Below are positions 1 to 12,590 of a stretch of 64,000 nt of DNA, one piece after another. The notes under the pieces are model-generated. The model was not told the DNA's origin. It did not search any database and saw nothing but the letters and a program-made list of their open reading frames with translations. Both the position numbers and the translations under genes were made by a program. Source of the stretch: Eudorina sp. 2006-703-Eu-15 (Eukaryota > Chlorophyta > Chlorophyceae > Chlamydomonadales > Volvocaceae); NCBI GenBank assembly GCA_003117195.1, contig BDSI01000009.1, forward strand, positions 744,001 to 808,000. The letters are read 5' to 3'. Every line of letters begins with the position of its first letter. Within the stretch, counting starts at the first letter, position 1.

Positions 1-94
1 TTCCAAAACCCACGGCCTCCTTCCTCTCGCCAAACCCAAACCCAAGCTCTCTCTCCCACCCCCCAACTATCTCGCTCCCCTCCCCCCCGCCCAG

Positions 95-3000
95 CACCAC
101 ACTGTGGGAGCTGCTCCCCGAGGACGACATGGCCCGAGCAGTGGAGCTGCACCACCAACTGATACGGAGCTCGCTGGTGCAGTTCTCCGGTTACGAGAGC
201 GCCACTGAGGTGAGGGAGGAGACCGCGAGGGAGTGAGGGGCGCCCGCGGGGGTCCGTCCGTCCGTCCGTCCGTCCGTCCGTCAGGACAGCGGATTCAATG
301 GGGACGGCGGCAAGATGCGGCGGCAGGACAGGCTGGGTCCCGGGCAGAGGGGTATGATTCCCGAGGTTGGGTGGAGACTGCGGTAAGGGAGTGGATAGGG
401 GCTAGCAATAGGCGGTTGTCGAGTACGGTGACGTCCTGTCTCCGGCATTCGGGATGTGCTGCTGGTCGGGGCTGGGTTGTCACCGCACGTCCTGACCCAT
501 GGGCCATCGTCCGCCTTGCCGGTCTGCTGTTGAGGCCGATCCAATGCGTCTCTCTTACGGCGCCTGTCGTCCCTGACTGACCCGTGGGACTCTCTCCCCC
601 CGCGCGGCTCCGCCTTCCTACTCACCGCTCTGCCTGTGTTGCGTGCTTGCTTCCCTGTCTCTCCCCCCCCCGGCCCCCTCCCTCCCACGTCCCCTCCCAC
701 CCACCCCCCGGCAGGGCGACTCGTTCATCTGCGCATTCCACACCGCCTGGGATGCCGTACAGTGTGCCGTCCACATCCAGCAGGTGCGGCCGCCTGGGCT
801 CAGAGGTGGAAGCCCGCCTGTGCCGACCCGCCGTCGACGCCCTGCCCAGTGCCCACAGACCCCTCCTCCGTCTATACCAACCACACGCACCCAGCCACCC
901 CCGCCTATCCAGCCGCCCGGGCTCCGCTCTCTACGGTTTAGGCAAACCTCCACACAATGCGCCCACCTGCCCACCCGCCAGCTCCGTCCGCCCTCAAATG
1001 AAGTATAACGATTACCGTATGCTTCGTCGCCCGCCGTGTGGTGTCCGCAGGCGCTCCTCACAGCGGCCTGGCCGGCCGAGCTGCTGGCCTGCAGCGGCCT
1101 GCCCTCAGTGGCGGAGGTGGCCCTGACCCCTGGGTCGCGATGCGCCGAGCTGGCGTCCCTGCTGGCGGCGGACAGCCGCGGCGCGGGCCTCAGCGCCCGC
1201 CTCTCCCACTCCCCCGTGCACCTGTCCCCTCTGCAGCTGCAGCTGCAGCTACAGCAACAGACCTCGCGACTGGGCCACCACCCCTGGATCGCCTGGTCCA
1301 CCGCCCTGGAGCGGTCCCAGCGGCACACGCCCCACCACCCGCAGCACTCCCGCTGGCAGGCGGGGCGCGCGCAGCCGCAGCGCCAACAGCAGCAGCAGCA
1401 GCAGCAGCAGGAGGGGAGATCTCTGATGCGGCTGCTGATGCGGCGGGAGGGTGCGGCAGGCGGCGGGGGCGCATCGGGCGGATCGGGCGGCCGGAACCCC
1501 ACCACCGCCACCGGCACCGCCAGGTCGACGGAGCCGTCGCCGCCGCAGCCGTCGCCTTGCGGCTCGCCGATGCCGGTGCCGTACCAGGCAATGCAGGCGG
1601 CGCCAGCGGCGGGGATGCTGAGCTCTGCGACGCCGTTCCGAGGTGCTGATGCCACTGCTACCGCCGCCGACGCCGCGAGTGCGGCGGCTCAGGATGCGGC
1701 ATCTGACGTCAGCGGTCCCTTCGTGGGCCTTGTCCTCAGAACAGAGGATGACGTCCATCCCGCCACGACATGCCCAGATCTGCTGATGCTGCGGCGGCCG
1801 CCGCCGGTGGCGCGCTCCTCGTCCGGCATCGGGCGGCGCAACGCCGTCGTCGCCGCCTCCCGTTGCGGCAGCTGCGGCGGGTCCGGCTACTGCCACTGCT
1901 GCCATAGTCCGCGCGCCGTCGACGACGGGATTCTGATGATCGGCAGCGGCCCTGCTGGCGGCGACGCGGGCGACGGCGCCGGGCGGCCCGTGGCGAAGTC
2001 GGCGGAGCCGCCTCCGCCGCCGCCGCCGCGGCCCAAATCCACCGGCGTCGGCCTGGTCGGTTCCGTCATGCGCAGCTTCAGCGGAGTGCTGGCGCCGTCC
2101 TCTCCTCCCCAATTCGAGCCATCGAGGGGCGCAGCGTTGCAGCCCTCCACGGCAGGCGTTACCCACTCCGGCGACTACGCCGCCAGGGCCGCCGGCGAGA
2201 CATCGGCATCCTCCGTCAAAGCAGCTAGCGGACCGTTGGGCATGCCGCTACCGTCGTCGTCGCCGCTACCGTACGCGCAGGGCAGCGACGGCGATGAGTC
2301 GCAGCGGGTCTGCGTCCTCATGGATCTCGTCCGCGCAGCCTGGCTGGGTGTGGGGGTCGTATGGTCAGGGGTTGGGGCACGGGTCGGGGGAGGGGGAGGG
2401 GGAGGGGGAGGCCTGGGCCCGGGCGGGTGGACCTCCCGCCTGGGCTCCCGCCAGCGGATAGCTGCGGCGCCGTCAGGCCTCGCCGCCGCGTCCACCTCCT
2501 CCGCCTCCAGTCCGACGGGCAGCGTCAGCGCCTGCGGCCTCGCCGGCACGGCCAATGCTGCGGCCGCGGCCGCGACCGCGGTGGGCGGCGGCGGTAGCCA
2601 TAGAGCGGCGCCACCGGGTCATGCGATAAGCAGCCCGAAGCTGATTCTCCCCGCAACGCCGGCTGCGTTGTCGTCGACGTCGGCAGCGGCGGTGGCGGCG
2701 GCGGCGGGCCCAGGTGCGCACCCGCACACGTTATCGTCGAAGCAGCCGCTGCCGGCGCCGGCGGACATGTCGCCGCTGCCGTCAATCCTGCGGGCACTCA
2801 TCGTACGGCGCACACGTGACGGCGCCGCCGCCGCCGCCAGCGGGGAGGTGACGCCGGGCGGTCGAACCGGACGGGGTGACGGTCCGCAGGGCGCTGGCGG
2901 CGGCGGCGGCGGCGGCGCCGGCGGAGGCAGTGTCGTACTGTACCGCGGGTTGCGTGTACGGATCGGCATGGCCAGTGGCGTCAACAGCCTTACTGATCTG

Positions 3001-6000
3001 TCGTACGTTTCCGGGGAGGCGCGGATGCACTACAGCGGTCGGTGCATGCAGCTGGCGCGGGCGATGGAGTCGGCGGCGGCAGGCGGGCAGGTGCGAGCTG
3101 CGAGGGGCATATGACCTGCGGCCCTTAGTGCTGCGGCCCGCGGGCTGTCGGGGCGTGGGAAGGGCGGGAACGCGTAAGGAAGCCGTCCTAGCGGCGTTGG
3201 CGGACTAAGAGCAGCAAGGGAGGCGTGCGAGGAGAACGAGGTGAGCGAGCATGAGTGGAAAGTGTGATATCAAGGAGAAAAGCTGAGCCGCGTGGAAAGT
3301 GTGAACGTGTGAGAAGATTGAAACGAAGGCGGAGACGGACTAGCGGAGCAGTCCTGGAAGGGTCGGGGCGTCGGGCCCTGTTACGGGTGTGTCTGTTGAG
3401 GAACCTGCCCGAACCGTCCAGTCCCAAACAGGGTGTGCCTAGAGAGCAACCTGCCCAACCCAAACCAGCCACCAGTATACTACCCATGACAACCCCTGAA
3501 TGAACGTTACAGGGGGCCCCGAAAAGGGATCAATGGTGTATATCGTACCAGGGCAAGCCCCAGCGGGCCCCACCGACAAGGCGGCCCCGGGTTGCCGACC
3601 TTGGGCGTGCCGGGCTGACGCCCCGGCTTTTCGAGATGCCGTGTGGATAGCGAAATCTACGCAAGCAGAGGCGCACAGATGAGAAGCAATACCAAAAGGA
3701 TACGCACAGCAACGGGCGGGGTGCCCAGAAGTTGATAAAGGATAAAGCCAAGCACGGGGAAGGTCGCCCACACAGGCACCCCATGACCCAGCTATCACCA
3801 CCCCTGTAGCACCCAGCGCCGCACCCTCTCGAGGTCTTGGAAGACCCACGCCTGGCTCGTGACAGTGCCCAGCGACCGCTAGTGGAGCAACCCTCACCCA
3901 ACGAACACGGTGGCCCCTGACATGGGGCTAATGGAAGGCCGGCCCCCCTACAGCAGCGTGGGGGGGGGTTGCGACCCTGGGCCCTATGTGTAGACGCCTG
4001 TCCTAGGACCTCACAACTGCGCACTGCCATAACGGCCCCCCCCCCACACACACCCGGGTTGACCCCCAACGCCACAAGCCCCCCCCCCGGTCGCTCGTCC
4101 ATAGTCCCCCAGCTCAGCCCCAGCGACCCACATCCACACAGGGATACCGGTTGGCCTGCCCCCCAAGGGATTGGGGCTGCATGCCTGCACCCGCATGCGC
4201 AGGATCTGGATCTCGTCTTGCATCCATTCATCCTGATTCCCCGCGCCCGCCATCCCGCCATTTCGTCACTCCCCGCCCCTCCCCGCCATTCCCCGCCCCG
4301 CCCCGCCGTGCCCGGGCCCGTTGGGTAGGTGCTTCTGAGTGCCGCCACCTTCGCGCAGCTCCGCCAGGAGAGCGCCGCGCATCCCCCCGGCCGCGCCGCC
4401 GCCAGCCTGGTGGTGCTTCACATGGGGCAGCACGAGCTGCTGGACGGGGAGGAGATGGGGCTGCCGCCGCAGCAGGTTGGTGGGTCGGTGGGTCGGCCGG
4501 GCGGTGGATGCTCGGTGGGCCAGTAGGTGGCGTCTTAGGTGGTGGGCCAGTAGGTGGGCCTGTAGGTGGTGTTCGGCAAGAAACCCACACGACCCGAACC
4601 GGTGACAAATATATATATACGTACCATAAACAACAATGGAAGTGGCTGTGTTTGTGTGGGAGGCGGGTGGATAGAGCTGTCTGTAGTTCGCTGTCTTTAT
4701 TGACAAAGGGGGGGCGCGTTGGCGGGGAGGGGGGGCAGTGGGATCCCCCCGTGCGATGACCCTCTGGGGAGCGGGGGCCGGGGGCCGGGAGAAGGGGCAG
4801 CCGCGAGCCGTACTCTCACTCCCTGTGAAGGCCGTGGGGTCCCACAGCGGCAGACGAGGTGCGAGCAGCAGCAGCAGCAGCAGCAGCATCCCGCAGTCCG
4901 CGGTCCGCGGTCCGCAGGCGTTCTCTTGCGCTGCGCACCGGAATGTGCAGGTCCTGAGGTTGGGGGCGACTGAGGTGCCGCCGTTCACCGGAGGTCCCAG
5001 CACCGCGGTGGAGGGTGCCGGTCACCCTCATGCTCCACGCTGGGGATGGCGTTGGTAAATGACGGCCCCTGAGCCCAACAAGTGCCCCATCCACCCACCT
5101 ACCCACCCACCCGCCCGCCCGCCCGCCCGCCCGCCCGCAGGTGTACCAGGCGGTGCCGCTGCCGCTGTTGGGCAGGTTGGCGCTGCTGCCGCCGCTGCGG
5201 GTCAGGTGCGTGTGGCTGGGGGTTGATGGTGGGTGGGCCATGGCATGGGGTTGCCCGATCGGGGTCGCGGCAGCAGTGCTGGACGTGGATGGGGACCGGC
5301 GCACGGGGCACGGCCGTGGATTCCCCGGTCTGGTCCCCCCATCATCAATGTGTCCTGATCTGGCAACCTGGGCGGAAGGGCCTGGGACGCCTCCCTGCCG
5401 GCTGGCGGCACCTTGGCCCCCCCCCCGGGGCACCACCCTCGGCAGGGGGAGGGAGGGGGGCTCGCAGCGGTTTTGCTGCCTTTATTGACAAAGAGGCCCT
5501 CTCAGTCCCTCCTCCCGGATGGACCCTAACACGTCAGCCCGCAGCCCGCACCCCCACCCCACCCCCACCCCCCACCCCACCCCACCCCCCACCCCCCACC
5601 CCCCACCCCCCACCCCCTGGCCCCCCGCCCCACCAGGTCCACCTGGGCCACCGGCGTCCTGGACGCGCCGGTCGGCAGTGCGGCAGTGGCCTTCACGTAC
5701 GCGGTGGGGGCGGACAGTCTGATGGCCTGGGATGCGGGGGTGGCGCGACAGGCCCTGGCGCTGCTGGAGCAGGTGAGTAAGGGGGGCCCCGCGGGTGTGT
5801 GGGTGTGTGGATGTATGGGTGTGTGTGGGGAGGGGGTTAGGCCACTGCCGCACTGCGTCGCGCCCTCTTGGCTTTGCGGGTTGCGGCCATGGACCCACGG
5901 GTCGTGACGCAGCACGCAGAAACCCCCTCAACAGCGCGCGGGTCCACGGGTCACGTCGGGTCACGTCCCGGGCTTGGGTACCGGGCGCCCAGCGAGCCCC

Positions 6001-8781
6001 ACCCGCTTACGGCTTTTGGAACGCTATGCCGCACAACGCGTCACTCTCCCTCCGGTCCCACCCTAGCTCGTCGCTCGCTGGCCCGCCCCACATGGCCTTC
6101 GCCCCATGTCTCCCCCCCTTGGCCCACCTGCGCCGCGCTGCGACCCATGGGTCTGTCCTGTCTCCTCCGTCCCCTTGCAACACTGCCCCTCAACACTGGA
6201 ACCCACAAGAGGTTCGCGGAGGAGGTCATGCGAGCCAACGCGGCGGGCGGCGCCGGGTACATCGTGAGTTCCACCCGTCTCGGGGCCTACCTGGATCTTG
6301 GATCCGGATTTGATGACGTGGGGTTTTGACCTTGGAGGGAAAGCCCTCGGGGCCCTGGCCCACGTGTGGCCTGGCAAGGTGCCCTGGGACAGCCAGGAGC
6401 CCACCACGCAGCCCCCTGCGCGGGGCGTTGCGACGGGAGGGTGGCGTTGCCACAGGAGAAGCGGGAGGGGGGCGCTGTCCTTGAAAAGCGCTGTTGTGCG
6501 GAGGGCGAGCGGCACGGACCGTGTCCCGCGCCCGGTGGGTGCGAGTGCACCGCCGGAGGCGACGGGTTCACACCCGTCGGAGCTGCGGCTGGTCGGCAGC
6601 TGGCTGACGGACTTAGTACCTGAGGGCACACGCAAGCGGGGAAGGGGGGGAAGACCGGGGCGGAGGGGCTCCCGGGAGGGGCGTCATGGTCCCTGTCGCC
6701 GCATGTCCCGGGGGCGCCGCTTCCTACACCACACCCTATATCCCCCAAACGCCCACCCTCCATAGTCCACACACACACATACACACACCGCTGTTCTGCC
6801 TGCCTAAGAAACACACCCCGCTGAGTGTTTTTACACACACACACGCTCCCCGCTTGGGTGCGCTCAGGCGGAGGCCAGCGGGGGGCTGCTGCTCACCGCC
6901 TTCACATCGCCGCTGCTGGCCGTGTCCACCTGCTTGGCGGCGGTGGCGGCCATGCCGGGGCTGCCCTGGCCGGCGGCACTGCTCGGCAACGCCCTGTGCG
7001 AGGAGCTGACGGTGGCGGGGGTGGACGACGAAGGACAGCCGGTGGAGAGGGTGCTGTTCCGGGGCTTGCGGATCAAGGTTAGGTGGGGCGGGTTGGGGCC
7101 GTGAAGCGAGAGCTTGCGACCCGTTCGGTGACATTTTTGCTTTTTCGCGGTCTATCAACATCAGGGCGGGCGTGAATGCGGAGCGGGACGGGGCGGGGTT
7201 GGGCGGGATAATGTTAGCACTGGGGTCCCAGCCATTGTTCTTGACCATGGCTGGGAGGGTGGCGGGTGAGGAAGCCGGGAGAGCACTTCTGACGGACACT
7301 GACAGCTGCTGGGCTGGACTGGGCCCCAGACTGGGGGTACCCGGGATCCAGGGTACTTGCCGGCGGGCGAGCTGGAGGAGGGGAGTGAGTGGGCCGCATC
7401 CGAGATCCTCTGCCGTACGACCAGATCGCGAATGCGCACGGGATCAGATTTTGGATGCCGCGGTAATGCACGGATCGGAATCCCGGTTTTCCACCCGTCG
7501 GGATGCCGTCGCGAGTCAGTCAGTCAGTTGGTCTGTCGGCATCACCCCAAAGAGCCCCGCCCCCGGCTGTGTGTGTTCAGAAAGAGAGCCCCGACCCCGG
7601 CTGTGTGTGTCAGTATGCGTGTTTCAACGACGAACTGTGCCGCGACAGACATGGACAATATGTGGATGTGGATGTGCATGTGCATGTGTGTGTTTAATGA
7701 GAAGCTCACCCATGTGTGTGTATGTACGGACTGACGTTTGGAGCCCGCAGGCGGGACTGGACTTTGGCCCCGTTCGGGCGGCCATCAACGCCGCGACGGG
7801 GCGTCTGTCGTACAAGGGTCGCGTGATGAACCGCGCGGCGCGAATCGCCGGCAAGGCCACAGCGGGACAGGTGGGTCTCCCCTCCCTGGAGGAGCGCTTG
7901 GAGGAGGAGGAGAGGAGGAGGAGGAGGAGGACCAGGGGGGAGGAGGAGGAGGAGAGGAGGGGCGAAGCGCGGCGGAGAGGAGGGGGCAGAGGAGGTGGAG
8001 CAGGAGAGGAGGGAGCGCTGTCAGGCGTTAGCCCGCCAGTACGGGGCCGCCGTACGGGGCATCCTGCCGGTGTACGGATGCCGCTGGTGCTGGTTGTTGG
8101 GCGCGTGTGTGCACGTTTGCGTGTCAGCATTGGTGGTAAGGCCGCGCGCATGATATGCAAGGGCGCCGTGGCTGCGCGCCGGGATTGTGTGAGGGGAAGG
8201 GGGGGCTGAGGTGGCGTGGATGGGTGGGTGGGCGGTTGGGTATGGCGAGGGGGGCCTTGTTGGCCACGTGCTTGGAGCCCCGCAGCCCCCACTTCGCCGC
8301 CGCCTCCCTATCTGTCCAACCAACCTGTCCTCCCGCCCTCCCAAGCAGCTCGGTAAGTCGGCACCCCAATCCGACCCCGCCTGATACCGATTCCTCCACC
8401 ATCTCATTCTGGTCTCCTACCTTCAACCTTCCGCCCTGCCCTGCCCCTCCCCTTCCGCCCGGCCGTGCCCTCCCCTTCCGCCCTGCCCTGCCCCTCCCCT
8501 TCCGCACCCCAACCCACCTCCGGGGCCCCGGGACCCAGGTGCTCTGCTCCCGGGACCTGTGGCACAGTGTCTGCAACACCCCGGTCACGTGCCGGCCGGT
8601 GCTGCCCCAGCCCGTCACCGCCCTGAGCTTGGGCACCACCCACCTCAAGGGGGTTCCGGAGCCGGTGGAGGTCATGGTGTGCCGCCACGTCACCCCGCCG
8701 GCCCGCCTGTCCACCATGACGGGAATGGCGGCGGCGGAGCTGCCGGTAGCTGTGGAGATGGAGGACGGCATGGGGATCTGA
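95..8781 (+). CDS. Tandem class III adenylate/guanylate cyclase (5' end missing)
   Basis: C-terminal part of a nucleotide cyclase making cAMP or cGMP from ATP/GTP; the start lies left of the window. Exons 95-209, 715-783, 1051-3090, 4329-4475, 5141-5205, 5637-5772, 6210-6263, 6868-7077, 7751-7870 and 8539-8781 (TGA) join with matching phases. Domain 1 runs from TLWELLPEDD through EGDSFICAF (metal Asp, codon 718-720) and RIGMASGV to the VLLSAATF strand. Domain 2 runs from VAFTYAVGADS through SGGLLLTAF, GLDFGPV and MNRAARIAGKATAGQ to VLCSRDLW. Domain 1 lacks the Asn/Arg pair (Gln at 3049, Ala at 3061). Domain 2 has it (Asn 7829, Arg 7841) but has Tyr (5698) and Gly (6883) at the two metal-Asp positions. 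A roughly 600-residue Ser/Ala/Gly-rich insert with a Gln run interrupts domain 1. Substrate (ATP or GTP) cannot be decided. The third exon might hide an unspliced intron near 2345-2450. Confidence 0.85.
1387..1412 (+). repeat. CAG-type triplet run encoding poly-Gln
   Basis: A run of CAG/CAA codons inside the large insert of cyclase domain 1 encodes about nine glutamines. Such homopolymer runs are common in volvocine proteins. Its reading frame is open and in frame with the flanking cyclase sequence, so it is probably translated. Confidence 0.7.
3091..4328 (+). other. Long intron of the cyclase gene
   Basis: This intron of 1,238 bp runs from GTGCGA after the codons for AGGQ to TAG before the VLLSAATF strand. 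All three frames carry stops and the codon bias is lost, and the joined protein matches cyclase domains across the junction. I see no gene or recognisable element inside. Confidence 0.75.
4684..4712 (+). repeat. Dispersed short repeat A, copy 1 (intron)
   Basis: This copy contains TTCGCTGTCTTTATTGACAA followed by a G run, inside a cyclase intron. The same word family recurs at 5467-5494, 40499-40530 and inverted at 62855-62887. Function and parent element are unknown. Confidence 0.55.
5467..5494 (+). repeat. Dispersed short repeat A, copy 2 (intron)
   Basis: GCGGTTTTGCTGCCTTTATT followed by GACAAAGAGG lies in the next cyclase intron. It is slightly diverged from the other copies of repeat A. 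Confidence 0.5.
5541..5625 (+). repeat. C-rich CCCAC/CCACCCC microsatellite
   Basis: A nearly pure tract of CCCAC and CCCCCACC units fills the end of the cyclase intron just before the acceptor at 5636. It would act as the polypyrimidine tract. A related CCAC/GCCC tract precedes the acceptor at 5140. Confidence 0.7.
7891..8010 (+). repeat. GAG/GGA purine-rich repeat in cyclase intron
   Basis: This purine-only GAGGAG/GGAGG-type tract lies in the last cyclase intron. Translating it gives only Glu/Arg/Gly low complexity and it falls between two exons that join cleanly, so I treat it as non-coding. Confidence 0.6.
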
Positions 8782-11700
8782 CCCGGGGCCAGGATGACAG
8801 GTGGAGATGCCGGGGATCGGCACTGCACGCCGAATGTTACGTCACTGTATCCGGGTATCCGCCGGGGGGTATCGTGTTGCGTGATTCGAAGGGTGGCCGC
8901 AGAGGCGGCAAGCTGTGTCTGTGTGTGGGGATGGGGGATGTTGGGTCCCGGGGAACAAAGACCGTCTGAGGGAGAGAACACCGGACGTCTGAGGCGGCTA
9001 GAAAGTAGAAACCCCGCCCGCGTCTGCATGTACAGCCAGGAACCCGCCCGCGTCCGTGGTTATGTGCTGTGGATGGCCGAGCCGCGAGACACGGGTCTGG
9101 GACTCTGGGTGCACGCCGGCCGTATGTACGTGTGCGCGTGCATACGTGGTCTTCTGGGTCGGCGAGCGAGAGGGGGTGGTCACCAGCGACGTCGACATGC
9201 GGTCGGGTGAGGCTCTGGGCGGGGCAACGTGCGTCGGAGTCGGGTCACCGAAGTCTGATTGTAGCGATCAGGCAATGTGTGGTGGTCGGGGTTTAGGGTT
9301 TGGGGTTAGGACAGGAACCTTCGGGAGGCTCGCTGGGCGGGAGATTGTGCGGCTCGATTGCTGCCATCGTGAATTAAATCATGTCGTTGTGAGCCTCGCC
9401 GCCTCTGCACGGAGTGCCTTACATGGGGTTGGGGGAGCGCTTCATTATAAGTCACACATCCCTGCCTGCGTTCTTACATTGTGATCTCTAGGCCGGGTAT
9501 GGCTACCCTCCCCCAACCCCCCCCACACACCCAGCGTGATGTCCCCAGATGGAAGCGCTGAGGGGCAGCCGGGGGTTCGGGGTCGGGTCGGGTCGGGTTG
9601 CGTCGGGTCGGTACCTCGGGGATATTGCTTTCTGGTGTCGGTCGTCGACCCTCTTAGGGGGAGGGGGGGCTGGGCATGGGGGGTTCACGACTTTGGCAGG
9701 GGGGGCAGCGAGGGAAGCAAACAGGCAGCTGGGCGGCGACGGAAGACATTCGAAGCGCGACAATCCTCGCCGCCCATGCGCCCCCTTGTTAACCCTAGGA
9801 CCTACCTGCCATCTCACTACGAAGTGGCAGGCAGGCATGTCCACCCCTGTCTCCATGTCTGATGACACGGTCCGTTATTTTTCCATTCCTCATATTATTG
9901 AATCAGCTTCGTGTCGTACATGCGTGCCCCTCCCGTTGTATTCTTCACCTCATCCTTCCTCATCCGTAAACCCTAGAGTCCATTCACTTGGGTTCGATGG
10001 CTCTGCCTTACCTACCAGCGGATATCAGCAAGTGAATCGTGTCATGTTTGCTTGGAGTAGGTCCTGTCAGGTGATGCGGTCCGATGGGGGGCGGCGCATC
10101 CGCCGCCCTGACCCATCCTCCACCTGCCCTGCGCGCCGTGACGCGCATTGGCAAGGCGCGCTGGAACAGGTGGTGATGAGGCGGCTCGCTCTTTCGGCGT
10201 CGCACCTCACTGCACCGCACCGCACCGCACCCAGCGGGGAGGGGTGTCGTCTGGGTTCAGGGCCGGCGCGGCGTCGCACGACCCGCACCAGGAAGGCACA
10301 ATCACATGCGCACAATGAGTCACCCACCCCGGGCGAACTCTTGTCGGTTGGGGTGGTTGCGAGAAGTACAAGCCCCTAACAAACCCGGTCGCAAACATGC
10401 ACATCGTTGACGAAGTCGAACACGGAGACGAAGGCGACAAGTTGAGCTGTTGGTGAGCGGGCGCGCAAACGCGCAACAGGGCGCGCAGCAACGGGCGGCG
10501 ATGGTGGTGGCGACTTGCCCGCGCACAGCCGGCCGCCGTTAGTACGAATCAGGGGTAGCTTGGGCTGCTGAGGAAATGAAGGTTCGTTTCAGTGGGTTGT
10601 TACCGAGGGGCGGTCGGCAGGCAAGGCGCCAGGTCAAGCGGAGTCAGTAATGCCACTTGCAAAGCGCAGCTACGGAAAGCGGTGTGGTATGTGGTGTGGC
10701 GTTTCCACCATTCTCCATCCGTACACGGTATGGGCTCCGCTCGGGGCCGGCGCAGGGGGCCCGGGCCATGCCCGCCCCGCCAGAGCGACTGTTGGGAGAT
10801 CCCCATCTGCTGTTGAGATGTTGGAGGGTCACAGAGGGCCACCTCTTGCAGAGACGTATCAATCGGTCTGGTAGCGGGACAAGGAGGAGGCGGGAAAGGG
10901 GTAACCTGTTACAGTTGGCGGACCTGCTGTAAGCCGGTACGGCAGCGCCGTTCAGACGCTCACAATACAGGGAGCCCAAATGAGTGCCGGCCAACGTCCA
11001 GGTCGCGGGAACTTGGGAGCACAGCATTCTATGCCGGCCCCGAGCACACATACTTCCACCTCCTGACACTGGCCGACTGCTTGAACGCGCCCCGACGGCC
11101 ATCTCCACCTCAGCCGAGGCGCCCATTGGAGCTGCCGTTGCCGTCGCTATGTATGTCACCCGGTTGCCCGGGCACTGTGACTCCCGGGGGCCCCAGCGAC
11201 GGGGGGCGAGACGAATCGTGTAAGGCAACCCTGGGAGGGCGCTGGCCAGCTGTTGGAGGACCCTACGGAAGGTCCTGCGGCTGTTACCGGGGCCACTGTA
11301 ATAAAAGGGTCATCCTGGGAATCCTTGCTTCGAAGGAACGGTAGCCGTGGTTACGGTTGATGCACACGTGCCCGGTACGGAACCTGCTGCTTATTGGACA
11401 GTCCGCATGTGTAGCCGTCAGGCGCATACCCCATATGTCCCACCAGCGAAGTATCGCTGTATCAGTTACATGCGAACCCGCACCTTCGAGCACTTTCAAG
11501 GACGTTGCGTCCCATATTACGCGACAGCAACGACCACAACCGAACGCGGTGACTGCAGTCAAGTCACCGTGAAAATATGACGCCGACAAGTTCCGAGGTT
11601 AGGGTTTCCTCCGAACAATATCTCATAGAAATCCACCCGCAACTCTCCAACGGTACCAATGTTGTGTGCATTCAGCAGCCGCGCAAGTGCGCGGTCACGG

Positions 11701-12585
11701 CGTGATGGTGTAATTTGACGAACCTGCAAGGTCATCAAACCTGCCGTACCAAGCAGCCGAACCAGGAATCTGCGGCGAGATGTCCTCCAGAAACACCTGT
11801 CAACAGTTCCGCAGCTGTTGGCGCAGCAAACCCCCACCACCGCGCTTCCCTGCAAAGTCTGCTGGTGAGCCGCAGGATGAATCAGTTTGCAAAGCTAGAT
11901 CATGAATCCCAATCGCACCCGAGCAAACATGCAGTCCCCGCAAAACTCACGGAATGCACAGGTTGCAGCAAAGTCCGTGCAGACCGGCACTTAGTCGTGG
12001 CCAGCCCCGGTCTGCAGCCGCCCCGACTCGGAGGCTTCCCAAGGATCGTAGAACAGATACCAATGGGGTTAACAAGGGTTTCATAGCAACCCAACAGACC
12101 CTCTCACGTGTGTCCTCCATACTCAACCAGGTGAGCGTGTCACCAGCCAACTGACGAAATGCCGACCCGCACCAGCGACAGTTCCTGACACCCCAGGCCG
12201 CCCCGAAACGCTTATACCCAGACAAATTATTGTTCTAGGGCTTCGGGTTGCAGCCACCCGCAACATCTGCCGGAAGTCCATTCTTGGGTTTGCACTTGAA
12301 TACATTCTTACGCCACCTGATTCCAAGCCCATCTATGCATGTTACACCGCAAATACAGATCACACCTCCCAAACAAACAAAGCATGCTATGAAAATGCCA
12401 ACGTCCTTAGGAACGCCAACGTCCTTCGGAGCCCTTGCAGCTGCAACAATGGTATTTAGCCATAACCGTGATTTGCACTTACTTCTTGGTCAGCGATTCG
12501 TAGTCGGCTAGTCAACACAATGATACCCGACTGCAGAACGAGACGCAATACAGATTCCCAGGTACTCTCACGTTCACCGTAAGGG
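8782..12585. other. Cyclase 3' flank and lower-GC region without a firm gene
   Basis: After the cyclase stop there is no TGTAA word until 10926, so the mRNA end is not set. The sequence becomes less GC-rich and has stops in all frames. One weak signal stands out. On the + strand an acceptor at 12015-12018 opens a frame (APTRRLPKD ... FIATQQTLSR) that ends in a good donor (CAG/GTGAGC at 12130). That donor joins in phase 0 to an acceptor at 12192-12194 followed by AAPKRLYPDK and a stop. I find no family for it and no sure first exon. Isolated telomere-like words (TTTAGGG-type) occur near 9293, 9967 and 11597 but never in arrays. Confidence 0.4.
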
Positions 12586-12590
12586 TTACA
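12586..12590 (-). terminator. Putative TGTAA poly(A) signal of the endosulfine gene
   Basis: TTACA on the + strand reads TGTAA on the minus strand, about 600 nt after the endosulfine stop codon. TGTAA is the usual poly(A) word of volvocine algae, and a 3'UTR of this length is normal there. Confidence 0.4.

Noticed and set aside
618..1655. 345-codon minus-strand frame over the cyclase
   Set aside because: It is antisense to a cyclase exon with clear homology; its Cys/Arg/Gly content is the mirror of GC-rich codons.
9288..9309. Interstitial telomere repeat (TTTAGGG-like)
   Set aside because: Only one or two degenerate units are present; similar single words occur at 9967, 11597 and 14276, so there is no array.
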